Source of the DNA: an uncultured Clostridia bacterium
GTDB lineage: Bacteria > Bacillota > Clostridia > TANB77 > CAG-508
Assembly: GCA_947623595.1 (NCBI GenBank)
Contig: CANQHC010000003.1
Span: forward strand, 25,202-89,201
Reading direction: 5' to 3'
DNA: 64,000 nucleotides
Position numbers and translations under genes: made by a program. This document shows, piece after piece, positions 16,108-26,802 of the stretch. Numbering within the stretch: position 1 is the first letter of the stretch; every line of letters begins with the position of its first letter. The notes beneath the pieces were generated by a model, which worked only from the letters and a program-made list of their open reading frames with translations, was not told where the DNA came from and did no database searches.

Positions 16108-17946
16108 TTATTTTGCTTTTATACTTTTTATTGAACTATATGCACCATATACTTTCTTGCCATTGACAGTTTTATATGTTCTTATTTTAAAATAGTAAGT
16201 TTTATTTTTCTTTAATTTTTTTACAGTATATTTTACTGTTTTGTTAGATGTTACTGTTGTTTTTTTAGAATATTTTCCATTTTTACTTGTTGCCATATAT
16301 ACTTCATATCCTGTAGCATTTGATACTTTTTTCCAATTTACCGTTACAGTTTTGCTTTTAGTTTTTAATGATGATATTTTAGCTGTTGATGGCTTTGTTG
16401 CTGTACTTAATTCTGCTGTATATTGTCCATAATATTTTTTACCACTTATAGTTTTGTATGCTCTAATTTTATATTTATAATTTGTTCCAGCTTTTAATTT
16501 ATTTATTGTATATGAAGTTTTTGTTGTAGTACCTACACTTTTCCACTTTTTCTTTGCAGAATCATATGTGCATACTTCATATCCTGAACTTCCTGTAGCT
16601 TTTGACCAACTAAGGGTTATTTGGCTAGTTGTTTGACTTTTAACTTTAAAGCTTCCTACCTTTTTAGGTACAATATAGAAATATTTTTTTACTGAACCGG
16701 TATATTTTCCCTTTCCTGTAACTGTAATTGTTGCTTTTCCTGTATTTTTATTGTTTGCATATGCTAAAGTGTAGTCTCTTCCTTTTTTTAATTTATACTT
16801 TCCATCTTTTATAGTTACATCTATACTAATATTTTTTCCTGTATATGCTTTATTAGAAATGTTATCAATTTTTAAACTACTAATTTTTTTGGTGTTAGAA
16901 ACTATATTAAAATATTTAGCTACTGAACCGTAATAAACACCCTGTCCTTTTATCTCAATCGTTGCTTTTCCTACTTTAGTATTGTTTTTATAAGTTACAG
17001 TATAATCTGTTCCATTTTTTAATGTTTTATTTCCATCTTTTATTGTTACACTTGGCTTTATTGCTTTTCCTGTATAGTTTTGTTGTGTACCAAATGATAT
17101 ATTAGTATCAGCAATATAGCCTCTTATTGTAATTTCTTCTGTTACAGATAATTCTGGGTTTTGTTTTAATTTTGCAGTTAAAGTAGCCTTTCCTGTTGAA
17201 ACACATTTAAGTAATCCGTCAGAGTTTACTGTAAAGATGGATGGATTTGAACTAGTAAAAGTTAAATCACTAGGTTGCAAATTCATACATGCTATAGGCC
17301 ATCCATTGTTAATTATAACTATATCAACGTTATATCCATTTGAATAAGTTTTTTTAGAAATATCTGTCATAGAATTATAATATAATTGCACATTTGAAGT
17401 TAGCATTTCAATTTTATTTGTAACTTCTTTACTTTGTGGAATTGTTGTAATTTCATTCAAATTACCTGAACCAAATATTTGAGTCCAGTAACAAATATTT
17501 CCATATTTAAACATTCCAATTCCTATTGTAGAAAAACCATCTCGTAATATATTTTCTCTATGCCCTGTTGAATTCATCCATATTTTCATTATTCCCTCTG
17601 GTGTAGAACTTCCTGCTGCGATATTTTCTCCAATCATTCCTATTGACTTATCTACAGCTGAAAAACAGCTTGTTCCATCAGGTCTAGTATGAGAGAAATC
17701 TAATGCTATTTCGCTAGAACGAAGCATAGCAGCTTCCATTAAATCTTTATCCATTTTTAATGGTGCTTTTCCTACGGCTGCTCTTTCTTCATTTACTATT
17801 TCCAATACTCCAAAAGCTGCTTCATAATCATATTTGCCCGGTACTGTAACAGTAATAGTTTCATTTGTTGCTTTAGATATTGTTGTTAATGCTATAGTAA
17901 AAATTAAGATTCCTAATGTGCTTAGTAGAAATTTTTTAAATTTCAT
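16108..17946 (-). CDS. Secreted CAP-domain protein with Ig-like and FN3 domains
   Basis: The 612-residue protein has a signal peptide (residues 1-27, KFKKFLLSTLGILIFTIALT). It continues with a CAP/SCP domain (about 40-160; IVNEERAAVGKAPL, HTRPDGTSCF, GENIAAG, WMNSTGHRENIL), a Big_2-like domain (about 215-275), two copies of a YTGK-x-I-x-P-x-V-x-IKDG module (about 285-345 and 358-415) and two fibronectin-III domains (about 430-515 and 520-605). CAP proteins of Clostridia are often cell-surface or spore-coat associated with unclear activity. No LPxTG or membrane anchor is present, so it is released or held by its repeat modules. AAAGGGGGG precedes the ATG. Confidence 0.85.
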   Translation of the reverse strand: MKFKKFLLSTLGILIFTIALTTISKATNETITVTVPGKYDYEAAFGVLEIVNEERAAVGKAPLKMDKDLMEAAMLRSSEIALDFSHTRPDGTSCFSAVDKSIGMIGENIAAGSSTPEGIMKIWMNSTGHRENILRDGFSTIGIGMFKYGNICYWTQIFGSGNLNEITTIPQSKEVTNKIEMLTSNVQLYYNSMTDISKKTYSNGYNVDIVIINNGWPIACMNLQPSDLTFTSSNPSIFTVNSDGLLKCVSTGKATLTAKLKQNPELSVTEEITIRGYIADTNISFGTQQNYTGKAIKPSVTIKDGNKTLKNGTDYTVTYKNNTKVGKATIEIKGQGVYYGSVAKYFNIVSNTKKISSLKIDNISNKAYTGKNISIDVTIKDGKYKLKKGRDYTLAYANNKNTGKATITVTGKGKYTGSVKKYFYIVPKKVGSFKVKSQTTSQITLSWSKATGSSGYEVCTYDSAKKKWKSVGTTTKTSYTINKLKAGTNYKYKIRAYKTISGKKYYGQYTAELSTATKPSTAKISSLKTKSKTVTVNWKKVSNATGYEVYMATSKNGKYSKKTTVTSNKTVKYTVKKLKKNKTYYFKIRTYKTVNGKKVYGAYSSIKSIKAK

Positions 17947-17985
17947 ATTTTCTTCCCCCCTTTAAGAAAATTTTATAATATTATT

Positions 17986-19296
17986 TTAATAACCTGGCTT
18001 TCCTAATAATTTAAACATATTAGTTTTATATTTTTCAACTCCAGGTTGATCAAACGGATTTACCCCTAATAGTTTTCCTGAAACAGCACATGCTAGTTCA
18101 AAGAAATATATCAAATGCCCTATATTATATTCATTTAGTTTGTCCATCGTAATTACAAGGTTTGGAACTTCTCCTTCCATATGTGCATCAATTGTTCCTT
18201 CCATAGCTTTTTTATTTACTTCATCTAGCCCTTTATTTACTAAATAATTTAATTCATCTAAATTATCTTCATCTGCTTTTATTTTCATATCTGAAGCAGG
18301 TTCTTTAATATTAATTACTGTTTCAAATAAGTTTCTTCTTCCTTCTTGAATATACTGTCCTAAGGAATGCAAATCTGTAGTAAACTCCGCACCTGTTGGA
18401 TAGATTCCCTTTCCACCTTTTCCTTCGCTTTCTCCAAATAATTGCTTCCACCATTCAATCATATAATGTAACTTTGGTTCATAACTTACTAGGATTTCAA
18501 TATTCTTTGCTTCTTTATATAACATATTTCTAATAACTGCATATTTATAGCAGTCATTATATTTTAAATTTCTATCTAAATATTTTTCTTGTGCAAATTT
18601 AGCACCTTCTAATAATTTGTCTATATTTATTCCCGCTGTTGCAATTGGTAATAAACCTACCGCTGTTAGAACAGAATATCTTCCACCAATATTATCAGGA
18701 ATAACAAAAGTTGTATATTTTTCTTGTTTTGCAATTTGTTTTAGAGCTCCTTTTTTGGCATCTGTCGTAACATAAATTCTTTTTTGAGCTTCCTTCAATC
18801 CATACTTATTTTCTAACAATTCTCTAAAAACTCTAAAAGCAATAGCAGGTTCTGTAGTTGTTCCTGACTTTGAAATAACATTAATAGAAATGTCTTTATT
18901 TCCAATTAAATCTATAATATCATTCATATAGTTTGGACTTAAATTATTTCCTACATATAAGATTTGAGGAGTTTTTCTTTGTTCATGTGACAAATAATTA
19001 TAAAAGGTATGTGTTAAGGCTTCAATTACGGCTCTTGCTCCTAAATAAGAGCCTCCAATTCCAATTACTAATAAAATTTCCGAATCACTTTGTATTTTTT
19101 TTGCTGATTTCTTTATTTTGTCTAATTCTTTTTTGTCAATTTCTTTTGGTAAATCTAGCCAACCCAAAAATTCTTTAGGATTTTTGCTTTTTTCATGAAG
19201 TTCTTTATGTATTTGAGTTACACGTTCTGCGTATTTCATCATATCTTTTTCTTTTATGTTTGTGTATTTTAAATTCAACTTAACATTTTGTATCAC
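17986..19296 (-). CDS. pgi: Glucose-6-phosphate isomerase
   Basis: Glycolysis/gluconeogenesis enzyme interconverting glucose-6-P and fructose-6-P. The 436 residues match the short bacterial type (about 450). Motifs: [18 protein letters not shown] (about 75-92), the PGI signature region [30 protein letters not shown], and [14 protein letters not shown]. The start is GTG at 19296, eight bases after AAAGGAGG. It lies between the CAP protein and spoIIP with no sign of a shared operon. Confidence 0.95.
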   Translation of the reverse strand: MIQNVKLNLKYTNIKEKDMMKYAERVTQIHKELHEKSKNPKEFLGWLDLPKEIDKKELDKIKKSAKKIQSDSEILLVIGIGGSYLGARAVIEALTHTFYNYLSHEQRKTPQILYVGNNLSPNYMNDIIDLIGNKDISINVISKSGTTTEPAIAFRVFRELLENKYGLKEAQKRIYVTTDAKKGALKQIAKQEKYTTFVIPDNIGGRYSVLTAVGLLPIATAGINIDKLLEGAKFAQEKYLDRNLKYNDCYKYAVIRNMLYKEAKNIEILVSYEPKLHYMIEWWKQLFGESEGKGGKGIYPTGAEFTTDLHSLGQYIQEGRRNLFETVINIKEPASDMKIKADEDNLDELNYLVNKGLDEVNKKAMEGTIDAHMEGEVPNLVITMDKLNEYNIGHLIYFFELACAVSGKLLGVNPFDQPGVEKYKTNMFKLLGKPGY

Positions 19297-19450
19297 TACC
19301 GCTTCCTCCTTTCTCTTTAGTTATTTTTCCAATAATTATATTAACCTTTATAATTGCATTAATTTTATACCATTTTTTTATTTTATTCAATATTTGAATA
19401 TCACTTTTCTTATAAAACATCACTTTTTCGTTTAAATCATTGTAATATAA

Positions 19451-20584
19451 CTATAAAGCTTCATCCATTACTTTAGCTAAATATTTCATACTAGCTAGTG
19501 CTTGATCTAAAGTATTTCCTGTAGCTCCAACTTCTATAATTACTGCTGCTTTCGCTACCTGTTGATTATAACTTGCATAACGTAATATAATTGGTTTAAA
19601 TAGCCCTGGATACATTTCATTTGCCTTTTCCTGTATTTTTACTGCAAATTTCAGATTTTGACTCCAATTCTCATGTTTAGTTTTACTACCATTTCCTCCA
19701 ATAACAAACATTAATTGGGCTGCATATTCATCCCCTATTTTTACAGTTGGAGCATAAGTATTATCCCCTATAGCATCTCTATGCAAATCAATTACAATAT
19801 CAGTATTTTTATTATCCTTTAATATTTTAGTTACAGTTTTCAATGAATTACTATATGAACCTGTATATGATGGATAATCATGTAAAGTTTCATTATGTAT
19901 TACTTCATATTTATAACTTTTTAATTGTTTTTCAAGTTCTCTTCCAACTCTAATAACTGAGTAATTTTTATCAGTTGTTCTAAAATTTCCTGTCGCCTTA
20001 TATTTATATTTTTCACTTGAAGTATAACTCTCACTAGAATGAGTATGAAAAATTACTATTTTATCACTATTAACTTTTATATTTGGTGTTAATATCTCTT
20101 TTGTTAGTTTATAATTAGTTTCATTTTTTATTTTTACTCCATTATATTGTGTTGTATATTTATTAGGAACTTTTGAACTTTGAACTTCTGTTTTTACACC
20201 TGTCTTTGCCTTTTCTATAACTTCATTTTTCTCTTTACTTTCAGCTATGTTTTCAGTTACATTCTCTACAATATTTTCATTTTTTGTTTCTTGCTTAATA
20301 ACAGAAGATAACATTTCTAATTCTAATCCTAAAGCTAATTTTAATGGTTCAATCGAAATGTTATCTTCTTTTTTTTCTTCTTCATTATTCATACTTTGTA
20401 TTCCCGGTATTGTAGTATCTAAACAAGCAATTAGTGAATTTTCCTTCAAAACTTTTGATTGTTCTATATTTTTTTTCACTCCTACTGAATATTTCATAAT
20501 AGCTATAATTGCACAAATACCTATAAAAAACTTAATTAAATACTTAATAATGTCTTTTAGGCTAATAACTGCCATATTAATCAT
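19451..20584 (-). CDS. spoIIP: Stage II sporulation protein P
   Basis: Amidase/endopeptidase that, with SpoIID and SpoIIM, degrades septal peptidoglycan during forespore engulfment. The 377-residue protein has an N-terminal membrane anchor (about 10-28), a variable Glu/Lys/Asn-rich stretch (65-135) and a C-terminal SpoIIP domain with zinc-ligand motifs FHTHSSESY (about 180), VIDLHRDAI (about 270) and the closing EVGATGNT. Length is normal. AAAGGAG lies about ten bases before the ATG. The upstream gpr partner often found with spoIIP is not here. Confidence 0.93.
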   Translation of the reverse strand: MINMAVISLKDIIKYLIKFFIGICAIIAIMKYSVGVKKNIEQSKVLKENSLIACLDTTIPGIQSMNNEEEKKEDNISIEPLKLALGLELEMLSSVIKQETKNENIVENVTENIAESKEKNEVIEKAKTGVKTEVQSSKVPNKYTTQYNGVKIKNETNYKLTKEILTPNIKVNSDKIVIFHTHSSESYTSSEKYKYKATGNFRTTDKNYSVIRVGRELEKQLKSYKYEVIHNETLHDYPSYTGSYSNSLKTVTKILKDNKNTDIVIDLHRDAIGDNTYAPTVKIGDEYAAQLMFVIGGNGSKTKHENWSQNLKFAVKIQEKANEMYPGLFKPIILRYASYNQQVAKAAVIIEVGATGNTLDQALASMKYLAKVMDEAL

Positions 20585-20660
20585 TTATAAATTTCTCCTT
20601 TGTCCTATATTAATATAATATATATGCTTTTAAAAAGAAATTTATGTTACTGACATATTT

Positions 20661-21971
20661 TTATTTAATTATTTTTACAATTTCATCTGCATCAAAAGAA
20701 ACTTGCGTTTCTTCACCAGTTTCCATATTTTTAACTTTTACTTTATTAGAAGCTATTTCATCTTCACCTAAAACTATTACATATGGAATTTTTAATTTAT
20801 CTGCATACTTAAATTTAGTTTTTAACTTTTTATCACTTAAATATACTTCTGTATTAATATTTCTTTTTCTTAATTCACTTGCTATTTCAATTGGTTTTGT
20901 CATATCTTCTAACATTGGTATGATTAAAATATCTGCCATAGAATATTTATCAGCTTTGATTAAAGACATTTCATTCAATTTATAAAATAATCTTGTCAAA
21001 CCTATTGAAATTCCTACTCCTGGTAATTTTTTATCAGTGTAATATTCTGCTAAGTTCTCATATCTTCCTCCTGAACATACACTTCCTATTTCACGATAAT
21101 CATTTAAAAATGTTTCATATACTGTACCTGTATAATAATCCAATCCTCTTGCAATTGTTAGATCTATTTTAAAGTTAGTATCTGGAACTCCAAATATTCT
21201 AATATATTTTACGACTTGTGTTAATTCTTCTACCCCTGATTGAAATACTTCATTTGAAATATTTAGTTCTTTTAATTTTAAAATTTTCTCATCATTGTTT
21301 CCATCAATTGCAATAAAATTCATTATTTGTTCTATACCATCTTTTGTTACATTCAATTGTTGTAATTCTTCTATTACCGCTTCTTTTCCTATTTTGTCAA
21401 TCTTATCAATAGCTCTTAAAATATCAGTTGAATTTTCTTTTTGGTTTATACTTTCAAATAAGCCATTTAATATCTTTCTGTTATTAATACAAATTGTAAA
21501 ATCTTCAAATCCAATTTCTTTGATCAAATTATAAATAACACTTGGAATTTCCGCATCATTAATAATTCCTAATTCTCCATCTCCTATGATATCAATATCG
21601 CATTGATAGAACTCACGAAATCTTCCTTTTTGAGCTTTTTCTCCTCTATATACTTTTCCAATTTGATATCTTCTAAATGGAAAACTTAAATTTCCATAAT
21701 TTTTTGCAACATATTTTGCTAATGGAACTGTTAGGTCAAATCTCATTGAAATATCTGTATCACCTTTTTGAAAACGATATATCTGTTTTTCGGTTTCTCC
21801 TCCAGCTTTTGCTAATAAAATTTCAGATAATTCTAATATTGGTGTATCCAATGGTAAAAATCCAAATTTTTGATATGTTTTTTCTATTTTCTCCTTCATT
21901 TGTTCAAATAAAATTTGTTCATTTGGTAATAATTCCATAAATCCTGGTAATGTTCTTGGTTCTGTTATCAT
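20661..21971 (-). CDS. hisS: Histidyl-tRNA synthetase
   Basis: Class II aminoacyl-tRNA synthetase charging tRNA-His. The 436 residues include motif 2 FRRYQIGKVYRGEKAQKGR (about 98-116), the HisRS-specific LDYYTGTVYE (about 273-282) and motif 3 GVGISIGLTRLF, followed by the anticodon-binding domain. A leading GGGAGGAG site precedes the ATG. No T-box was seen in its short leader. It is followed in the upstream direction by a metallo-hydrolase and relA, a common Firmicutes order (relA, hydrolase, hisS). Confidence 0.96.
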   Translation of the reverse strand: MITEPRTLPGFMELLPNEQILFEQMKEKIEKTYQKFGFLPLDTPILELSEILLAKAGGETEKQIYRFQKGDTDISMRFDLTVPLAKYVAKNYGNLSFPFRRYQIGKVYRGEKAQKGRFREFYQCDIDIIGDGELGIINDAEIPSVIYNLIKEIGFEDFTICINNRKILNGLFESINQKENSTDILRAIDKIDKIGKEAVIEELQQLNVTKDGIEQIMNFIAIDGNNDEKILKLKELNISNEVFQSGVEELTQVVKYIRIFGVPDTNFKIDLTIARGLDYYTGTVYETFLNDYREIGSVCSGGRYENLAEYYTDKKLPGVGISIGLTRLFYKLNEMSLIKADKYSMADILIIPMLEDMTKPIEIASELRKRNINTEVYLSDKKLKTKFKYADKLKIPYVIVLGEDEIASNKVKVKNMETGEETQVSFDADEIVKIIK

Positions 21972-22017
21972 ATTTTTCTCCTCCCGCTTAAGTTATTATA
22001 CTTAAGTCTTATATTTT

Positions 22018-22668
22018 TTAATCTTCTCTTGGTTTTAATTCACAATATATTGGTATTTCTTCTCCTATCATAGTAGATTTACCATGACCTGGATAAACAA
22101 TAGTATCTTCTGGTAAAATTAATAATTTATTTGTAATAGATTGTATAATATCAGTAAAATTGCTAGTTGGAAGATCAGTTCTTCCCCATGTTCCATGAAA
22201 TAAAGTATCTCCAGAAAAAAGTAGTTTTTCTTTTTCACAATATAAACAACTTCCTCCTGCAGTATGTCCTGGTGTATGTATTACTTTAAATTCTAAATTT
22301 CCTAAATGAATTGTATCTCCGTCATCTAATCTAGAATCTGCTTCTAGGTTTATATCATCTATTCCTATATAGTCTGTTAAGCTAATACCTTTATCATATA
22401 ATCCTTCTGCATCAAAACGATGTATTAAAATTTTACCTCCTTTTTGTTCTTTCAAACTTTTAAGTGCACCTATATGGTCTCCATGGCAATGTGTTAAATA
22501 AATATATTTTAATTTTGCCTCCAAAATATTTAACATTTCTATTATTCTTTCAACTTCTCCACCTGGGTCAATTACCATTGTTTCTTTTGTATTCTCTTCT
22601 TGTATAATATAACAATTCGTTTTTTCCGTAATTACTCCACTATTTACCTTTAGTACCTTAAGTATCAT
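22018..22668 (-). CDS. Metallo-beta-lactamase-fold hydrolase (glyoxalase II-like)
   Basis: The 216-residue protein has all metal-binding motifs of the MBL fold: THCHGDH (about residues 60-66), HTPGHTAGG (about 134), FSGDTLF (about 150) and the C-terminal YPGHG (about 194). The small size fits the YqgX/hydroxyacylglutathione hydrolase-like group found between relA and hisS in Firmicutes. The substrate is not known; a thioester is likely. It is 30 bases downstream of relA, so co-transcribed. Confidence 0.9.
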   Translation of the reverse strand: MILKVLKVNSGVITEKTNCYIIQEENTKETMVIDPGGEVERIIEMLNILEAKLKYIYLTHCHGDHIGALKSLKEQKGGKILIHRFDAEGLYDKGISLTDYIGIDDINLEADSRLDDGDTIHLGNLEFKVIHTPGHTAGGSCLYCEKEKLLFSGDTLFHGTWGRTDLPTSNFTDIIQSITNKLLILPEDTIVYPGHGKSTMIGEEIPIYCELKPRED

Positions 22669-22698
22669 GACATTACCTTCCTTCTCTATAAGTAAATT

Positions 22699-24900
22699 CT
22701 ATTTTCTTCTTTTTACTTCATAAACACTATCAATCTTTCTAAGTTGTTTTAATATTTTGTTAAGTTCTTCTATATTTTCTACTTCTACAGTAACTTCTGT
22801 AATTGCTATTTTTTCTCTATTATTTGCTCTTGACGTAACTGCTTGTAATTTACTTTTTGTATTTTCTATTTCTCTAATTATGTCTGCTAGTAATCCATTT
22901 CTCTCATTTCCATAAATTTCAATATCTACACTATATTTAGTTTTTTCTGCTTCAAACCAATATACATCAATCATGCGGTTTTCTTCTGAAAATAAACTTT
23001 TTACATTCACACAATCCTTACGATGTACTGATACTCCTCTTCCTTTTGTAATATATCCAACTATTTCATCTCCAGGTAATGGATTACAACATCTTGATAG
23101 TTTTACTAAACAATTATCTATTCCTTTAACTATAATTCCATTTTTTGAAGGTTTACTTTGAACTGCTTTTTCCTTAGAAAGCTCTTCTAATTTTTCTTCT
23201 AAGTTTTCAGCTTGATGTTCTTTACGATATTCCTCCAACATTCTTGCAACAATTTTTCCTGGTGAAATAGCTCCAAAACCAACACTAGCATACATATCTT
23301 CTACAAGGTTATATTTATATCTATCTAATGCTGCTTGAATATATTCTGTTTTAGAAAGTTCTGCATGGGTCATTCCTATTTTCTTTATTTCTTTTTCTAT
23401 TAATTCCTTACCTTTTACAATATTTTCTTCTCTTTCATTTTTCTTAAACCATGCTAATATTTTGTTTTTGGCTGTAGAACTCTTTACAAATTTTAGCCAA
23501 TCTCTACTTGGACCTCTTGATTGATCTGATGTAATTATTTCTACAATATCACCATTTTTTAATTGTGTAATAATAGGCATCATTTTACTGTTAATCTTTG
23601 CTCCTGTCATGTGATTTCCTATTTCAGCATGAATATTGTATGCAAAATCTATTGGTGTGCTACCCTTGGCCAAAGAAATAATTTTTCCCTTAGGAGTAAA
23701 CACATAAACCTCATCTTCAAATAATTCAGTTTTTAATGTATTTAAGAATTCATCTGGATCCTGCATATCTTTCTGCCACTCTAAAGTTTCACGAAGCCAA
23801 GAAAGTTTATCTTCCTCAACTTTTACATTTGCTTTTTTGTTTCCCATAAAGCTTGCTTCTTTATATGCCCAATGAGCAGCAATACCATATTCAGCAATAC
23901 GATGCATATCCCATGTACGAATTTGTACTTCAAAAGGTGTTCCTTTTGGTCCTATTAATGTAGTATGTAAAGATTGATACATATTAGGCTTTGGTACTGA
24001 TATGTAATCTTTAAACCTACCAGGCATTGGATTATATAATTCATGTACAACTCCTAAAACTGCATAGCAATCTTTTACAGAATTTACAATAACTCTTAAT
24101 GCAAACAAATCATATACTTGGTCTAAAGTAATATTATCCCTTTTCATTTTACGATATATACTATATAAATGTTTTGCTCTACCTGTAATTTCAGCTTCTA
24201 TATGTTGTTTTTTTACTGCTTTTCTGATTTCTTCCATAATCATATCTATGAATTTTAAACGTTCTTCTCTTTTACGGTTAATTCCTTCTACAAGTTCTCT
24301 ATAATCTTCTGGGTATAAATACTTAAATGCTAAATCTTCTAACTCCCATTTTAGAGAATACATACCTAAACGATTTGCTAGTGGTGCATATAAATCCATT
24401 GTTTCATTTGCGTTTGCTATTTGTCTTTCCCTTGTAAGATATTTTAGAGTTCTCATATTATGAAGTCTATCGGCTAGTTTAATCAAAATAACTCTAATAT
24501 CTTTTCCCATTGCAAGAAACATTTTTCTATAATTCTCAACTTGTTGTTCTTCCATACTTGCATATTGCAATTTACTAAGTTTTGTTACTCCATCAACTAG
24601 CTCTGCTATTTCTTTACCAAATATTTGTGACAAATCTTGCTTTGTTGAATCTGTGTCCTCTATTGTGTCATGCAATAAAGCAGCACATATAGTACTATCA
24701 TCCATTCCTAATGTTGATAGAATATATGCAACTTGTACTGGATGAACAATGTATGGCTCACCAGATTTTCTTAATTGATCTCCATGATGTTGTTTTGCAT
24801 ATTCATAAGCTTTCCTAATTAATTTACTATCTGATTTTCTATTATTTTTTTTAGTCATTGATATTACTTCTTCTATTGTCATTTCTTTTGTTTCTGACAT
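22699..24900 (-). CDS. relA: Bifunctional (p)ppGpp synthetase/hydrolase
   Basis: Stringent-response enzyme making and degrading (p)ppGpp. Of 733 residues, an HD hydrolase domain (about 35-190; GEPYIVHPVQVAYIL and LLHDTIEDTD) comes first, followed by the synthetase domain (about 240-360; GRAKHLYSIYRKM, QSLHTTLIGPKG and EVQIRTWDMHRIAEYGIAAHW). A TGS domain follows (about 400-460; VYVFTPKGKIISL), then a linker with the conserved CCNPLPGD cysteine motif and a C-terminal ACT domain. Both catalytic halves look intact. Ribosome site GAGGTGG before ATG. Confidence 0.96.
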   Translation of the reverse strand: MSETKEMTIEEVISMTKKNNRKSDSKLIRKAYEYAKQHHGDQLRKSGEPYIVHPVQVAYILSTLGMDDSTICAALLHDTIEDTDSTKQDLSQIFGKEIAELVDGVTKLSKLQYASMEEQQVENYRKMFLAMGKDIRVILIKLADRLHNMRTLKYLTRERQIANANETMDLYAPLANRLGMYSLKWELEDLAFKYLYPEDYRELVEGINRKREERLKFIDMIMEEIRKAVKKQHIEAEITGRAKHLYSIYRKMKRDNITLDQVYDLFALRVIVNSVKDCYAVLGVVHELYNPMPGRFKDYISVPKPNMYQSLHTTLIGPKGTPFEVQIRTWDMHRIAEYGIAAHWAYKEASFMGNKKANVKVEEDKLSWLRETLEWQKDMQDPDEFLNTLKTELFEDEVYVFTPKGKIISLAKGSTPIDFAYNIHAEIGNHMTGAKINSKMMPIITQLKNGDIVEIITSDQSRGPSRDWLKFVKSSTAKNKILAWFKKNEREENIVKGKELIEKEIKKIGMTHAELSKTEYIQAALDRYKYNLVEDMYASVGFGAISPGKIVARMLEEYRKEHQAENLEEKLEELSKEKAVQSKPSKNGIIVKGIDNCLVKLSRCCNPLPGDEIVGYITKGRGVSVHRKDCVNVKSLFSEENRMIDVYWFEAEKTKYSVDIEIYGNERNGLLADIIREIENTKSKLQAVTSRANNREKIAITEVTVEVENIEELNKILKQLRKIDSVYEVKRRK

Positions 24901-24956
24901 ATTACCACCTCTTTTACTTCTCGTTTATAAATTTTAATATGCCCATAAATTTTAAG

Positions 24957-26648
24957 TTAATCTATTAGTGATTTTCTCATATCTTTTAAATTTATTTGAA
25001 TTTGATCATTACCATTAAAACTATTTACCTCTAAAGAACCGACTAAATCTACTTTATCTCCAATCATATAATTTTGCACCTGATCCCCCATATTAAACCC
25101 AATAGCATCTAATACAAAGTTATCCTGTACTAGTTTTAGTTTAAGGTGCTTTCCTTCTGATAAAGATCTAATAGCTTGAATTTTTAAATTGCATAATAGA
25201 AATAAAGGAACTTTATTGGCTTCTCCATATGGCTGTAATAAATTTAGCTCTTTCACAATTTGTAAATTAATTTGTTTTAGCTCAATTCCTTTGTCTATTT
25301 TTATAATTGGTATTATATCATCAATATGACTTTTTTGAGCATAATTTTCAAATTGTTGCTTGAATTTTTCAAAATTTTCTTTTTTTACATTGATACCAAT
25401 TGCCATGCTATGCCCACCAAATTTCTCGATATATGTACTACAATTGGTTAAGGCTTCATGTAAGTCAAACCCTGGAATACTTCTTCCAGATCCTTTTCCT
25501 TTTTCTCCTTCAAAACAAATGAGAATACTTGGTTTAAAATAAATATCAGTTACTTTTGATGCTACTATTCCAATTACACCATGGTGCCAGCCTTCACTTC
25601 CTAATATAATACAAGACTTGTCTTTTTCATTTTCTTCTATTTTTAATACAGCTTCATTAAAAATTGCTTTTTCTATAGTTTGCCTTTCCATATTATATTG
25701 ATTTAGCTTTGTTGTAATTTCTCTTGCTTCTTGTAAATTTTTTGTTAAAAACAAATTAAGTGCTTCTTTCTCAGCTCCCATTCTCCCACATGCGTTAATT
25801 CTAGGTGCTACTCCATAAGAAATTGCAGTTGAATCTATTTGTCGATACCCAATAGAATTTAATAATGTTTTCAAACCTATATTCTTTGTTACTTGAATTA
25901 GTTTTAATCCCAATTTCGCAATTACTCTATTTTCATCTACTAATGGTACAATATCTGATATAGTACCTACACATACTATATCCAAATATTTTAAAAACTC
26001 CTTTTCATCTAATTTTAGTTCTATTGAAATGGCTTGTATTAGTTTAAATACTACACCCACTCCAGCTAATTGGTTAAAAGGATACTTGTTATCTTTTCTT
26101 TTAGCATCTATCACAGCTAAACATTTTGGAATTTGTTCTCCTGGCTCATGATGATCTGTTACAATAACTTCCATTCCTAAACTGATTGCATATTCAATTT
26201 CATCCACTCCTGAAATTCCGCAATCGACAGTAATCATTAACGAATAACCTTGATTTTTTATATTTTCTATTGCTTGCTTGTTTAAACCATAACCTTCTTC
26301 TAATCGATTTGGTATATAAAAACCTACTTCTAAACCTCTTTCAGATAGAAATTGTTTTAAAACCGTTATGCTAGTAATTCCATCTGCATCATAATCTCCA
26401 TAAATAATTACTTTTTCTTGATTATTTATTGCTGTTAAAATTCTATCCACTGCTAGCTTCATATCTGGCATAAAAAAAGGATCATGAAAGTCGTTTCTGG
26501 TAGGTTCTAAAAATGCTTGTATATCTTGCATATCTGTAATACCTCTATTTGCTAAAACACTAGCTAATAAAGGACTTAAATTATTCTCTTTCGTAATTTT
26601 TTCAATTAGTTGCTCTTTTTCTTCATATACTTCCCATTTTTTATTCAT
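24957..26648 (-). CDS. recJ: Single-stranded-DNA-specific exonuclease RecJ
   Basis: 5'-3' exonuclease of recombination and repair. The 563 residues hold the DHH motifs: IYGDYDADGITS (about 80-91), VDCGISG, the signature VTDHHEPGEQIP (about 163), and the DHHA1-type GSGRSIPGFDLHEAL with KFGGHSMAIG (about 400-420). A C-terminal OB-like domain follows. It is 57 bases downstream-adjacent to relA, a common pair in Firmicutes. Confidence 0.95.
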   Translation of the reverse strand: MNKKWEVYEEKEQLIEKITKENNLSPLLASVLANRGITDMQDIQAFLEPTRNDFHDPFFMPDMKLAVDRILTAINNQEKVIIYGDYDADGITSITVLKQFLSERGLEVGFYIPNRLEEGYGLNKQAIENIKNQGYSLMITVDCGISGVDEIEYAISLGMEVIVTDHHEPGEQIPKCLAVIDAKRKDNKYPFNQLAGVGVVFKLIQAISIELKLDEKEFLKYLDIVCVGTISDIVPLVDENRVIAKLGLKLIQVTKNIGLKTLLNSIGYRQIDSTAISYGVAPRINACGRMGAEKEALNLFLTKNLQEAREITTKLNQYNMERQTIEKAIFNEAVLKIEENEKDKSCIILGSEGWHHGVIGIVASKVTDIYFKPSILICFEGEKGKGSGRSIPGFDLHEALTNCSTYIEKFGGHSMAIGINVKKENFEKFKQQFENYAQKSHIDDIIPIIKIDKGIELKQINLQIVKELNLLQPYGEANKVPLFLLCNLKIQAIRSLSEGKHLKLKLVQDNFVLDAIGFNMGDQVQNYMIGDKVDLVGSLEVNSFNGNDQIQINLKDMRKSLID

Positions 26649-26758
26649 TTATTTCTCCCTGTTTTCTTTACAATTTACCATATTGTACTATAAATTATCG
26701 ATTTTTTAAAGAGCTTTGCACCTAAAATTTTAATTATCTATATGTATTTATACAAATA

Positions 26759-26779
26759 GAGTGCCTGTTTAAGGCACTC
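26759..26779 (-). terminator. Hairpin after the YlbF-family gene
   Basis: A perfect 7-bp stem, GAGTGCC with GGCACTC, around a 7-base loop lies 24 bases after the stop codon. The downstream T-run is poor, so it is a weaker terminator call. Confidence 0.55.
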
Positions 26780-26802
26780 CCACTTTATTGCATTTTTAAT
26801 AA